DNA of 64,000 nucleotides from CAVTBX01 sp963733135 (GTDB lineage Bacteria; Actinomycetota; Thermoleophilia; Gaiellales; Gaiellaceae): contig CAVTBX010000004.1 in the NCBI GenBank assembly GCA_963733135.1, positions 124,001 to 188,000 of the forward strand, read 5' to 3'. The position numbers and the translations under genes are program-made. How positions within the stretch are numbered: position 1 is the stretch's first letter; each line of letters begins with the position of its first letter. Positions 25,422 to 34,241 of this stretch are shown piece by piece. The notes beneath the pieces were generated by a model that worked only from the letters and a program-made list of their open reading frames with translations, had not been told where the DNA came from and ran no database searches.

Positions 25422-26054
25422 GTGTTGGCACCGACCTCCGCAATCCGCTGTCTGGTCGCCGACGATCACCCCGCGATGGTTGAGGCGATCTGCGAGGTTC
25501 TCGCCGAGCACGGGATCGAGGTCTCAGGCCGGGCGCGCGACGGCGACGAGGCGCTGACGAAGATCGAGGCCAGGAAGCCCGACGTCGCGGTGGTCGATCT
25601 CCGCATGCCGCGCCTCTCGGGCGTCGAGATCGCCCGTCGGACGGTGCGTTCGACCCCTGACACCGGGATCATCCTCTATACCGCGTACGGCGAGCGCGCC
25701 CTGCTCACCGAGGCTCTGGACGCGGGCGCCCGCGGCTTCGTCCTGAAGGAGGCGCCGCTCGACGACCTGGTGCGGGCGATCGAGACGGTCGCGAGAGGCG
25801 GAACGTACGTCGACCCCGTCCTGGCAGGAGTCCTGGCGAGCCCCGGCGGCGCCGACGTCCCCTCGCTCACCCAACGCGAGCGAGACGTGCTGCGCCTCCT
25901 GGCGGACGGGCTCTCGAACGAAGAGATCGGCAAGCAGCTCTTCATATCGCCCGAAACGGTGCGCACGCACATCCGGAAGGCGATGGAGAAGCTCGGCGCC
26001 GACACCCGCACCCAAGCGGTGGCGAAGGCTTTGCGACAGTCCTTGATCGCCTAG
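25422..26054 (+). CDS. NarL/FixJ-family response regulator
   Basis: A 210-residue regulator; GTG 25422 gives VLAPTSAIRCLVADDHPAM, placing the acidic pocket at the usual distance. Phospho-acceptor Asp is in VAVVDLRMPRLSG (about residue 59), Lys in FVLKEAPLDDL, and the LuxR-type HTH is TQRERDVLRLLADGLSNEEIGKQLFISPETVRTHI. Divergent by 79 bases from the sensor kinase at 23351, which is a likely partner. Very similar in its output domain to the regulator at 21355. Confidence 0.9.
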   Translation: MLAPTSAIRCLVADDHPAMVEAICEVLAEHGIEVSGRARDGDEALTKIEARKPDVAVVDLRMPRLSGVEIARRTVRSTPDTGIILYTAYGERALLTEALDAGARGFVLKEAPLDDLVRAIETVARGGTYVDPVLAGVLASPGGADVPSLTQRERDVLRLLADGLSNEEIGKQLFISPETVRTHIRKAMEKLGADTRTQAVAKALRQSLIA

Positions 26055-26095
26055 CCGGAGGCCGCCCGCAGAGCGGCCCGAGGACTGTGTGCTAA

Positions 26096-26270
26096 CCCCA
26101 AGCCCAGGTGTTGGAGCCGCGTAGCGGCGGGCGAATCGCGCCGCCTCATGCGCGATTCGTAAGGAGGAAGGGCGAAGCCGTTCCGTTCACAGCGTCCCAC
26201 CCCAAGCCCAGGTGTTGGAGCCGCGAGCGGCGGGCGAATCGCGCCGCCCTTTGCGCGATTCGTAAGGAGG
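26096..26270. repeat. Two direct copies of a 71-72-bp hairpin repeat
   Basis: Units at 26096-26167 and 26200-26270 both read from CCCCAAGCCCAGGTGTTGG to GCGCGATTCGTAAGGAGG with few differences. Each contains CGAATCGCGC paired with GCGCGATTCG across a short loop. The second copy sits 64 bases before the hybrid kinase ATG. Repeat with internal stem suggests a REP-type element or a regulatory RNA in the leader of the kinase gene. Confidence 0.7.
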
Positions 26271-26333
26271 CCGCACAAGCGGCCGTTCTCAAGTTCAAGC
26301 CCACCTCCCCGCAAGCCGATACGGAATGCGGCA

Positions 26334-28679
26334 ATGCGTCGTGCGGCAAGCCATCTCCCGCTCCCGGGTGAGACCGCTTCGGAAGTCGAGGCGAAGTACC
26401 GCACCCTCGTCGAGGCGATTCCGCTCGCGGTCTACATCGACGCGCTCGACGACGTCAGCTCGAACATCTACTCGAGCCCGCAGACGACCGATCTCCTCGG
26501 CTATACGCCGGAGGAGTGGTACGTGGATCACGATCTCTTCGCCAAGACCCTGCATCCGGACGACCGCGAGCGAGTGCTCGCCCTCCACGTCCGGTCGAAC
26601 GAGGACGCCAAGACGATTCGGGCCGAGTACCGGCTTATCGCGCGCGACGGACGCGTCGTCTGGGTACGGGACGAATCGGTCGTCGTTCATGACGACGACG
26701 GCCGGCCGCTCTTCCGTCAGGGGTTCCTGCTCGATCTGACCGAGCAGAAGGAGACCGAGCAGGCTCTCCGCGAGGCCGAGGATCGGTACCGAACCCTCGT
26801 CGAACAGGCCCCGCTCGCGATCTACCGAAGCACGCCGGACGCCAGCCTCGTCTACATGAGCACGCAGATCGAGGAGATCTGCGGTTACACCGCGGGCGAG
26901 CTCATGGACGACCCAGGGCTCATCTGGCGCGTGATGCACCCGGAGGATTACGAAGCCGTCCGAAGCGCGACGAACCACGCCGTCGAGAACGACGGCGAGT
27001 TCAGGCTCGAGTACAGGCTGATCGCACGTGACGGATCCGTCGTCTGGATCTTGGATCGCACGCTGCCCACACTCGGCCCCGACGGCCGCACGCTCTACAG
27101 GCAGGGCTTCGTCGCCGACGTCACTGAGGAGAAGGAGCGGGACGAGGCGCTCGCCGTGAGCGAGGAACAGTTCAGGAGCGCATTCGACCACGCGCCCATC
27201 GGCATGGCACTCGTCTCGTTAGAGGGACGCTGGCTTCAGGTCAATCAGGCGATCTGCGACATCGTCGGCTATTCGGAGGAGGAGCTTCTCGAGCTCACCT
27301 TCCAGGACATCACGCACACCGAAGATCTCGAGGCCGACCTAGCGCACGTTCGCCGTCTTCTTGCGGGCCAGGACCGCTGCTACGAGATGGAGAAGCACTA
27401 CATCCACCGCGACGGACGCCGGGTTCCGGTGCTCCTGTCCGTGTCGCTTGTCCGCGACTCCGACGGCACGCCGCTCCACTTCATCTCTCAGATTCAGGAC
27501 GTGACCGAACGGCATCGGCTCGAGGACGAGCTCCGCCAGTCCCAGAAGATGGAGGCTGTCGGCCGGTTGGCAGGTGGGATCGCCCATGACTTCAACAACC
27601 TCCTGACGGCGATCGTGGGCTACAGCGAGCTCATCGTCGGCCGGCATCACGACGGTGACCGGGACGGTCGGGACGCGGACAACATCCGCCGTGCAGCAGA
27701 CCGTGCGGCGAAGCTCACGGCCCAGCTTCTGGCATTCAGCCGCCGGCAGGTTCTCCAGCCGCAGATCTTTCGCTTCGACGACGCCGTCACCGATATCGAG
27801 GATCTCCTCCGCCGCCTGATCGGCGAGCACGTGGAGATCCAGACAGCCCTGACGGCCAGAAGCGCGCATGTCAAGGCAGACCGCGTCCAGATCGAGCAGG
27901 TGGTCGTCAACCTGGCCGTGAACGCGCGTGACGCGATGCCCGACGGGGGCCGTCTCTCGATCTCGACGGAGGTCGTCGAGCTCCCTGTCGTCGGCTGGCC
28001 CGAGACACCCCTGGAGCCCGGGCCCTACGCCGTGCTCGAGGTCACCGATACCGGCCTGGGCATGGACGCGGCCACGCAGGCCCGCGTGTTCGAGCCGTTC
28101 TTCACGACGAAGGCGGTCGGTGACGGAACGGGGCTCGGCCTGGCGACCGTGTACGGCACCGTCAAGCAGAGCGGCGGCGACGTCACCGTGACGAGCCAGC
28201 TCGGGGACGGCACGACGTTTCGCGTACTCCTTCCGCTCGCCTCGGCGCCTGCCCAGACGGGCTCGAACGGCGCGACTCCATCTTCGGAGCACGGCACCGA
28301 GACCATTCTTCTGGCTGAGGACGAAGATGTGGTGCGGGCGCTCGTCCGGGAGCTCCTCGAAGCGCGCGGCTACGCCGTGCTCGAGGCCGCCCACCCCGAG
28401 ACCGCGCTCGAGCTCGCGCGCGAGCATCTCGGTGAGCTCGACCTTCTCGTCACCGACATCGTCATGCCCGGGATGAGCGGTCGAGCGCTTGCCGAGCGGC
28501 TGAAGGTGGAACGGCCCGGGCTGCCCGTGCTCTATACGTCCGGCTACACGTCCGCGCGCATCGAGGGCAACGGCGGCCTCGGCGAGGGCGCCGACTTCAT
28601 CCAGAAGCCGTTCTCGGCCGAGGAGCTCGCTATAGCGATCCGCCGGATCCTCGATCGCCGTAGCGCCCGAGCGGCCTAG
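26334..28679 (+). CDS. Hybrid sensor histidine kinase, PAS x3 with C-terminal receiver
   Basis: A 781-residue soluble protein. Three PAS/PAC units occur at about 15-140, 145-270 and 275-400, with PAC signatures such as EYRLIARDGRVVWVRDE and KHYIHRDGRRVPVLLS. The HisKA box is GGIAHDFNNLLTAIVGYSEL (His about 419), the ATPase has NLAVNARDAMP, DTGLGMD, FEPFFTTK and GTGLGLATVYG. The C-terminal receiver has Asp about 709 in LLVTDIVMPGMSG and Lys in FIQKPFS. The HDFNN box is typical of kinases that pass phosphate to an attached receiver. Two hairpin repeats precede the ATG. Confidence 0.92.
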   Translation: MRRAASHLPLPGETASEVEAKYRTLVEAIPLAVYIDALDDVSSNIYSSPQTTDLLGYTPEEWYVDHDLFAKTLHPDDRERVLALHVRSNEDAKTIRAEYRLIARDGRVVWVRDESVVVHDDDGRPLFRQGFLLDLTEQKETEQALREAEDRYRTLVEQAPLAIYRSTPDASLVYMSTQIEEICGYTAGELMDDPGLIWRVMHPEDYEAVRSATNHAVENDGEFRLEYRLIARDGSVVWILDRTLPTLGPDGRTLYRQGFVADVTEEKERDEALAVSEEQFRSAFDHAPIGMALVSLEGRWLQVNQAICDIVGYSEEELLELTFQDITHTEDLEADLAHVRRLLAGQDRCYEMEKHYIHRDGRRVPVLLSVSLVRDSDGTPLHFISQIQDVTERHRLEDELRQSQKMEAVGRLAGGIAHDFNNLLTAIVGYSELIVGRHHDGDRDGRDADNIRRAADRAAKLTAQLLAFSRRQVLQPQIFRFDDAVTDIEDLLRRLIGEHVEIQTALTARSAHVKADRVQIEQVVVNLAVNARDAMPDGGRLSISTEVVELPVVGWPETPLEPGPYAVLEVTDTGLGMDAATQARVFEPFFTTKAVGDGTGLGLATVYGTVKQSGGDVTVTSQLGDGTTFRVLLPLASAPAQTGSNGATPSSEHGTETILLAEDEDVVRALVRELLEARGYAVLEAAHPETALELAREHLGELDLLVTDIVMPGMSGRALAERLKVERPGLPVLYTSGYTSARIEGNGGLGEGADFIQKPFSAEELAIAIRRILDRRSARAA

Positions 28680-28918
28680 CCAGGACGACCGGCGGCCGCG
28701 TCGAGGACGGCCTCGGCGTCGGCGCCGCTTCGGCCGACCGCGACCCCGGCCAGATAACAGACGAGCGGAGCGTTGATGCGCTCGCCGCTCTCGTGCGCCG
28801 CAATCCGTGCCAGCTCGAGGATCGCATCGGTTCGCTCGGTATCGACCTCGAGCGAGGCGGGATCCTCGGAGGCCTCCGCGGCGATCCGGTCGCGCGCCTC
28901 CGTCAGCCACTCGTCCAT
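28676..28918 (-). CDS. Small DUF6457-like protein
   Basis: An 80-residue acidic helical protein from ATG 28918: MDEWLTEARDRIA, then ILELARIAAHESGERINAPLVCYLAGVAVGR. This pattern matches my memory of DUF6457 proteins, small actinobacterial proteins sometimes fused or adjacent to molybdopterin-guanine dinucleotide genes; no such gene is near here. It converges with and overlaps the hybrid kinase gene by four bases. Family call is moderate; function unknown. Confidence 0.6.
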   Translation of the reverse strand: MDEWLTEARDRIAAEASEDPASLEVDTERTDAILELARIAAHESGERINAPLVCYLAGVAVGRSGADAEAVLDAAAGRPG

Positions 28919-28927
28919 GCCCCGAGA

Positions 28928-29098
28928 CTAGACGATTGATTCCTAATGGGGGTGCCCTCGGGGAGGGCATGCGCCAAGCAGCGGGGTCGACGCGAACGGC
29001 GGCAAGGCTGGTGAGCCTTGGTGCCGGTCGAGGCGGCATCGATGCGCCGTGCGCAGGCCCCCAGCCGGGGGTGCCGGCATTAGGAATCAATCGTCTAG
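28928..29098. mobile_element. 171-bp MITE-like element with 21-bp perfect terminal inverted repeats
   Basis: The ends at 28928-28948 and 29078-29098 are perfect reverse complements over 21 bases, starting CTAGACGATTGATTCC and with CTAG outermost. The interior (about 129 bases) is GC-rich with its own stem CAAGGCT/AGCCTTG near 29003 and no open frame. The right end overlaps the TAG stop of the YCII-like gene. Size, terminal repeats and lack of coding fit a miniature inverted-repeat transposable element, though the outer CTAG could also be shared target sequence. Confidence 0.75.
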
Positions 29099-29397
29099 CG
29101 GCCCGGGCCGCGGAGCCAGACCGACCAGGGCTCGATGCTCTCGATGATGAGCTGCTCTGGGCTCCAGGGGTCGTCGGCCAGACGTGCTCGAATCGCTGCC
29201 TCGTCCTCCGCGTCCACGACGAGCAGCACGCGGTCGCCGTCCACCTCACCGACGGGACCGCCGAGCACGACGAACCCTTCGGCGGCGAGGACATCCATGA
29301 AGGCCGCGTGCTCGTCCCAGCCCTCCTGCTCGCGACGCCCGCGAGAATGATCCCAGGCCGGCCCCTTCGCGTTCGTGACGAGGTAGAGATCCGCCAC
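29095..29397 (-). CDS. YCII-related protein
   Basis: About 100 residues from GTG 29397 (VADLYLVTNAKGPAWDHSR). The pattern DEHAAFMDVLAAEGFVVLGGPVGEVDGDRVLLVVDAEDEAAIRARLADDPW is that of YCII/YciI-like alpha-beta barrel proteins: a central His-Asp style pocket, GGP turn and DxxxxAxxxxxxDPW segment. The family may bind small ligands; functions are mostly unknown. Its stop codon forms part of the right end of the 171-bp inverted-repeat element. Confidence 0.75.
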   Translation of the reverse strand: MADLYLVTNAKGPAWDHSRGRREQEGWDEHAAFMDVLAAEGFVVLGGPVGEVDGDRVLLVVDAEDEAAIRARLADDPWSPEQLIIESIEPWSVWLRGPGR

Positions 29398-29448
29398 GCC
29401 GCCAAGCGTACACACGCCGACTCCGGGGGACCGTAGACTCACGCGGCG

Positions 29449-30561
29449 ATGCGGCTGGGCGTTCCGAAGGAGACGGCCGATGGCGAGCGCCGGGTCGCGC
29501 TCGTTCCCGACGGCGCGCGGCAGCTAGCCGAGTCCGGCGTCGAGATCCTCGTCGAGTCCGATGCCGGCGCCGGCGCCGCCTTCCCGGACGACGCCTACGC
29601 GGACGCGGGCGCCAGAATCGTCTCCGACGCACGCGAGGCGTTCGGCGCCGAGGTCGTCCTGAAGGTGCAGCGGCCGACGAGCGCGGAGGTTGCGCTCCTC
29701 GGCGAGGACGCCGTTGTCGTGGGCCTGCTCCAGCCGCTGACCGCACCCGATCTGGCTCAGGCGCTCGCGCAAAGGCGCGTGACCGGCTTCGCGCTCGACG
29801 CGGTGCCACGCATTACGCGGGCGCAGTCCATGGACGCGCTCTCGTCCCAGAGCACGGTGGCCGGCTACAAGGCGGTGCTGCTCGCCGCCGCTTCGCTCGG
29901 AAAGTTCTTCCCCATGCTCACGACCGCGGCGGGCACGATCACCCCGGCCCGCGTGCTCGTCCTCGGCGCGGGCGTCGCCGGGCTCCAGGCGATCGCGACG
30001 GCCCGCCGGCTCGGCGGAGTCGTCTCCGCCTTCGACGTCAGGCCGGTCGTCCGCGAGCAGGTCGAGAGCCTCGGCGCCTCTTTCCTCGAGCTCGAGATCC
30101 TCGGCGAGGAGACCGAGGGCGGTTACGCGGCCGCGCTTGACGAGGACACGCACCGGCGCGAGCAGGAGCTCGTGGCCCGCGCCGCGTCCGAGGCGGACGC
30201 GGTGATAACCACTGCGCTCATCCCGGGGCGGCCCGCGCCCATCCTCATCACGCACGAGGCCGTCCGTGGGATGCGGCCCGGCTCGATCGTGGTCGACCTG
30301 GCAGCGGAGATGGGTGGCAACTGCGAGTCCACGGAGCCCGGCTCGACGGTCGAGATCGACGGCGTGACCGTGATCGGCGCCCTCAACCTGGCGAGCACGA
30401 TGCCGACGCACGCCTCGCAGATGTACTCGCGGAACGTCACGAGCTTCCTGGCGCTCCTGCTCGAGAACGGAGAGCTGAAGCTCGACTTCGACGACGAGGT
30501 CGTGCGCGAATCCTGCGTCACGCACGACGGCCGCATCCTGAAGGAGTCCGTGCCGGCGTGA
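29449..30561 (+). CDS. pntA: NAD(P) transhydrogenase alpha subunit, NAD-binding domain
   Basis: A 370-residue soluble PntA1-type subunit (domain I) of proton-translocating transhydrogenase, resembling alanine dehydrogenase. Start MRLGVPKETADGERRVALVPDGA; substrate-loop KVQRP; Rossmann motif VLGAGVAGLQAIATARRLGGVVSAFDVR; end of domain YSRNVTSFLALLLENGELKLDF. It lacks the membrane helices of the full E. coli alpha subunit. The next gene overlaps by GTGA and supplies those helices. The complex transfers hydride between NADH and NADP+ using the proton gradient. Confidence 0.93.
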   Translation: MRLGVPKETADGERRVALVPDGARQLAESGVEILVESDAGAGAAFPDDAYADAGARIVSDAREAFGAEVVLKVQRPTSAEVALLGEDAVVVGLLQPLTAPDLAQALAQRRVTGFALDAVPRITRAQSMDALSSQSTVAGYKAVLLAAASLGKFFPMLTTAAGTITPARVLVLGAGVAGLQAIATARRLGGVVSAFDVRPVVREQVESLGASFLELEILGEETEGGYAAALDEDTHRREQELVARAASEADAVITTALIPGRPAPILITHEAVRGMRPGSIVVDLAAEMGGNCESTEPGSTVEIDGVTVIGALNLASTMPTHASQMYSRNVTSFLALLLENGELKLDFDDEVVRESCVTHDGRILKESVPA

Positions 30562-32267
30562 CCACGAGCCTGGTCGCGAGCCTGACGATCTTCGCCCTGG
30601 CCGTCTTCCTCGGGTTCGAGCTGATCGCGCGCGTGCCGACGCTCCTCCACACGCCGCTCATGTCCGGCACCAACGCGATTCACGGCATCGTGCTCGTTGG
30701 GGCGATGCTGATCGCCGGCTCCGCGAACTCGAACCTGGAGAAGGCGCTGGCGTTCGTCGCCGTGGTCTTCGCGACCGTCAACGTCGTCGGCGGCTTCCTG
30801 GTCACCGACCGGATGCTGGAGATGTTCAAGCGCAAGCCGGACAAACGCGGAATGACGCTTCCCCTGGCTCTTTCGCAGGACGTCATCAACCTCATGTACG
30901 CCGTCTCGGCGATCCTCCTGATCGTCGGGATCAAGCGGCTCTCCCATCCCTCGACCGCGCGGTCGGGGAACTGGGTGGCGGCGGGCGGAATGCTGATCGC
31001 GCTCGGGTTCACGCTCGTCTCGCCCCAGATCGACTCGTACTGGCTGATCGCGATCGGGGTCGCGGTCGGCACGGTCGTCGGAGTCGCCGCGGCCCGACTC
31101 GTCCGCATGACCGCGATGCCGCAGATGGTCGCGCTCTTCAACGGCGTGGGCGGTGGTGCTGCGGCCCTCATTGCCTTCGCAGAGTTCCACCGCCTGGCGC
31201 CCGGAGCGGGAGCGCTCGCAGGTGACACGCTCGCCGCGGTCATGTTCTCCGCCCTTATCGGCTCGATCAGCTTCTCGGGCAGCCTCGTTGCGTTCGGGAA
31301 GCTCCAGGAGCTCCTCCCAGGCCGCCCGCTCCTCTTCAGAGGGCAGCAGGTCGTGAACGGGCTCATCCTGGCCGCGGCGCTCGTCTTCGCGGTCGTGGCG
31401 AGCTCCTCGGAGGATCAGATCTGGGCCGTGCTCCTCCTCGTGGCGGCGCTCGTGTTCGGCGTCACGCTCGTGCTTCCGATCGGCGGCGCGGACATGCCGG
31501 TCGTGATCTCGTTCCTGAACGCCTTCACGGGACTCGCCGCCGCCTCGACCGGGTTCGTCCTCGACAACGCAGCGCTCATCATCGGCGGCACGCTCGTCGG
31601 CGCCTCGGGCACGCTCCTAACCGTCCTCATGGGGCGGGCCATGAACCGGTCGCTCGCGAACGTGCTCTTCAGCGGCTTCGGCGCGGCGCCGAGCGGGGCG
31701 GCTGCCGCGGGGCCGGGCGCAGGCTCAGACGGGCACGTCGTCCGCGAGATCACGGCAGACGACGCGTCGGTCATGCTCGCGTACTCCCAGCAGGTCGTGG
31801 TCGTGCCGGGCTACGGACTCGCGGTCGCCCAGGCGCAGCACGCGACCCGCGAGCTCGCCGACCTCCTGGAGGGCCGCGGCGTCCGCGTGCGCTACGCCAT
31901 ACACCCCGTGGCCGGCCGCATGCCCGGGCACATGAACGTCCTCCTGGCGGAGGCGAACGTCCCCTACCCGCAGCTCCTCGACATGGAGGACGCGAACCCG
32001 GAGTTCCCGCGGACGGACGTCGTCCTCGTGATCGGGGCGAACGACGTCACGAACCCGGCCGCGCGGTCGAACCCTGAGAGCCCGCTCTACGGGATGCCGA
32101 TCCTGGACGTCGACCGGGCGCAGAACGTGATCGTCCTCAAGCGGAGCATGAATCCCGGCTTCGCCGGGATCGACAACGAGCTCTACTACAACCCGAAGAC
32201 CGCGATGCTCTTCGGCGACGCCAAAGCCTCCGTCGAGAACCTCGTCGGCGGCGTCAAGAACGCCTGA
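30558..32267 (+). CDS. pntB: NAD(P) transhydrogenase: PntA2 helices fused to beta subunit
   Basis: A 569-residue membrane protein. Residues 1-100 match the separate PntA2 helix domain (FLGFELIARVPTLLHTPLMSGTNAIHGIVLVGAM). From about 105 the beta subunit begins (LSQDVINLMYAVSAILLIVGIKRLSHP) with about nine more helices, including MPQMVALFNGVGGGAAALIA. From about 390 is the NADP(H)-binding domain III, with VVVVPGYGLAVAQAQ, RYAIHPVAGRMPGHMNVLLAEA and the ending NPGFAGIDNELYYNPKTAMLFGDAK. The usual three-subunit form has PntA2 separate, and the two-subunit form has it on alpha; here it is on beta. Start GTG 30558 overlaps the pntA stop. Confidence 0.92.
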   Translation: MTTSLVASLTIFALAVFLGFELIARVPTLLHTPLMSGTNAIHGIVLVGAMLIAGSANSNLEKALAFVAVVFATVNVVGGFLVTDRMLEMFKRKPDKRGMTLPLALSQDVINLMYAVSAILLIVGIKRLSHPSTARSGNWVAAGGMLIALGFTLVSPQIDSYWLIAIGVAVGTVVGVAAARLVRMTAMPQMVALFNGVGGGAAALIAFAEFHRLAPGAGALAGDTLAAVMFSALIGSISFSGSLVAFGKLQELLPGRPLLFRGQQVVNGLILAAALVFAVVASSSEDQIWAVLLLVAALVFGVTLVLPIGGADMPVVISFLNAFTGLAAASTGFVLDNAALIIGGTLVGASGTLLTVLMGRAMNRSLANVLFSGFGAAPSGAAAAGPGAGSDGHVVREITADDASVMLAYSQQVVVVPGYGLAVAQAQHATRELADLLEGRGVRVRYAIHPVAGRMPGHMNVLLAEANVPYPQLLDMEDANPEFPRTDVVLVIGANDVTNPAARSNPESPLYGMPILDVDRAQNVIVLKRSMNPGFAGIDNELYYNPKTAMLFGDAKASVENLVGGVKNA

Positions 32268-32291
32268 AGCGCGTCCCTTCGGGACACGACC

Positions 32292-32413
32292 GGGGTCAGA
32301 CCCCTCTACATGGCCGATGGAGTCGAGTCCAGTTCGGCGTCAAATCCCTGGTGCAACCGCGCACTCGGCCGCTGGAGCCGCGTCCAGTTCGGCCACGGCG
32401 GGGGTCAGACCCC
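32292..32413. repeat. Two GGGGTCAGACCCC repeats in a gene-free gap
   Basis: The 257-base gap 32268-32524 after pntB holds GGGGTCAGACCCC at 32292-32304 and 32401-32413, each followed by a CTxxACATGGCC-like tail. GTCCAGTTCGGC occurs twice between them (about 32331 and 32382). The same palindrome lies at 15014-15036. No gene is supported in this gap. Confidence 0.6.
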
Positions 32414-32524
32414 TGACATGGCCAGAGCGGACATCCGGCGCGAGAAAACTCGGCGCGGGGGCGGTGCCGCAACCGCCCCCGCTGCCTGTCGCGCGACTAG
32501 CGCCGCGCGATCCGATGCGCGCGA

Positions 32525-34097
32525 TCAGTCGTCGTCGTCGCGCGAGCCGTGGTGGCGCCTCGAGTAGGTGACCGCGTCGAGCGCGTTCACCTCACCTGCG
32601 CCGAAGAAGCTGTTGTAGCGGTCGAAGCCGAGGCACTCGGCCGTCCACGTGCCGCCGAAGGGCGGCGGAGCGTTGACGACGCGAACGTAGGGATTCGGCG
32701 GGCACGGCATCGGCTTCGCAGTGCGAAGCAGGATCGAGCGCACGCTCCTCGGCGACATCCGTGCCTCCTCCGACCGGCGACGCTCGTCGCCGAACCTGCT
32801 GACGACGAGGGCCGCGACTCCGGTCACGTACGGCGCCGCGGCCGACGTGCCGAACTGGTTCTGGTACCCGCCGCCGCCGTCCGTCCGCGAGGGAGCCTGG
32901 GCGGCGCGGGACGACCACGTCGTCAGGTTCTGGCCCGTCGGCACCGGGACCGCCGGCGGAAGCGCGGGCTGAAGCGGGTCGCCGCCCGGCGCCGTGAGCT
33001 CGATCTCCCCGAAGCCGTAGTTCGAGTTGAAGGTCTTCTGCGCGAGCGCGCTCTCGGAGGTCACGCCGATTACGCCCGGAAGAGCGAGCGGCATCCGGAA
33101 GCAGTCCTCTCCGGCCGGCGGGCTCGTCAGGTCGACACCCGTGTTGCCGGCGGACGCGACGACGGTCACGCCTCGCCGCTGCGCGTAGGAAACCGCGCGG
33201 GCGACGGCCGTGATGAGCGGGCGGTCGGCCGGGTTGGAGCGGCAGAAGTACCCGACCTGGCTCGCCGGCACGCCGGCCTCGACCCGGTCGACGCCGAGGC
33301 TGACGTTCGCGACGTCCACGCCGTCGCTCGGCCGCCCACATGAAGGCGCACACCGCCGCCTCCGGGAAGATCTTCTGCGCGCCGCCGGAGAGCGCCGTCA
33401 CCTTGAGCGCCGCGAGGCGCACGTTCGGGGCCACGCCGACGATGCCGATGCCGTTGTCGTCCGCCGCGATCAGGCCGGCGGTCTGGGTGCCGTGCCCCAC
33501 CGTGTCGTCGAAGGGGTACCGCCCGGTCGCCGGGTCGACGCTCTGGCTCGGCACGCCGCCGACGCAGGAGGCGCTGTTGGCGAGATCCACATTGGCAGCG
33601 AGGTCCGGGTGGTCGTACTGGAGGCCGCTGTCGATGTGCCCGACGAGGACGGCCGGGCTTCCGCCCGTGACCGCATGTGCTTCCACACCGCCGATCTGCC
33701 GGAGACCCCACTGGAACGGCGAGAACGTGTCGGCGTTGGCGGCAGGCTGGTTCGGTAGGCGCCCCGGCTTACCGCCGGGGCGGTCGAAGTCGAAGTCATG
33801 GTCGTGGTCGTAGCCGCGCCGGCCCTCCACCGACGTCGCGGACACGAGCCGCTGCCTGCGCTCGAGCTGCTCGAGGAAGACCGGGTCGTCCGAGTCGGCG
33901 AGAGCGACGCCGATCTTGTCGTAGCTCCAGACGAGCGTTCCCCCGGCGCGCGCGATCTCGCGCGCGGCATCCCTCGGCACGTCGTCGTCGCGATAGACCA
34001 CCAGATAGCGAGCCGCATCGGCGGCAGCCGGAGCCACCAGAATGCCGGCGACGACAGCCGCCAGGACGGCAGCACGCGTCGGGAACGAAAGCCGCAA
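32525..34097 (-). CDS. Secreted S8 (subtilisin-like) serine protease, frameshifted
   Basis: From TTG 34097 behind a GGAGAGGAGAG ribosome site. Signal peptide at 1-28 (VLAAVVAGILVAPAAADA), then an inhibitor-I9-like propeptide (about 29-90). Catalytic Asp156 is in GHIDSGLQYDHPDL and His202 in GHGTQTAGLIA. The frame then breaks near 33318-33326: CAFMWAAE continues in another frame as DGVDVANVSLG. That frame carries VVASAGNTG (oxyanion Asn) and catalytic Ser in FGTSAAAPYVTG, ending with an Asp-rich tail at 32525. All parts are present, so one indel separates it from an intact gene. Followed upstream by a paralogous protease. Confidence 0.82.
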
Positions 34098-34186
34098 GTT
34101 CTCTCCTCTCCGAAACCTTCTCCTGCCTGCCGTCGCACTATGGAACGCAAAACGGCGACCCCGAAACCCTCGGACGGGGGATAAAG

Positions 34187-34213
34187 AAAGGGGGCCGTTC
34201 GACGGCCCCCTTT
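34187..34213 (-). terminator. Rho-independent terminator after the second S8 protease
   Basis: A perfect 12-base stem, AAAGGGGGCCGT with ACGGCCCCCTTT, around a three-base loop, 29 bases beyond the stop of the minus-strand gene ending at 34242. On the minus strand the stem is followed by CTTTAT, giving a modest T-tract. This isolates the two protease genes transcriptionally. Confidence 0.75.
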
Positions 34214-34241
34214 CAGGGTGAAACGATGACTCGGCTAGGGC

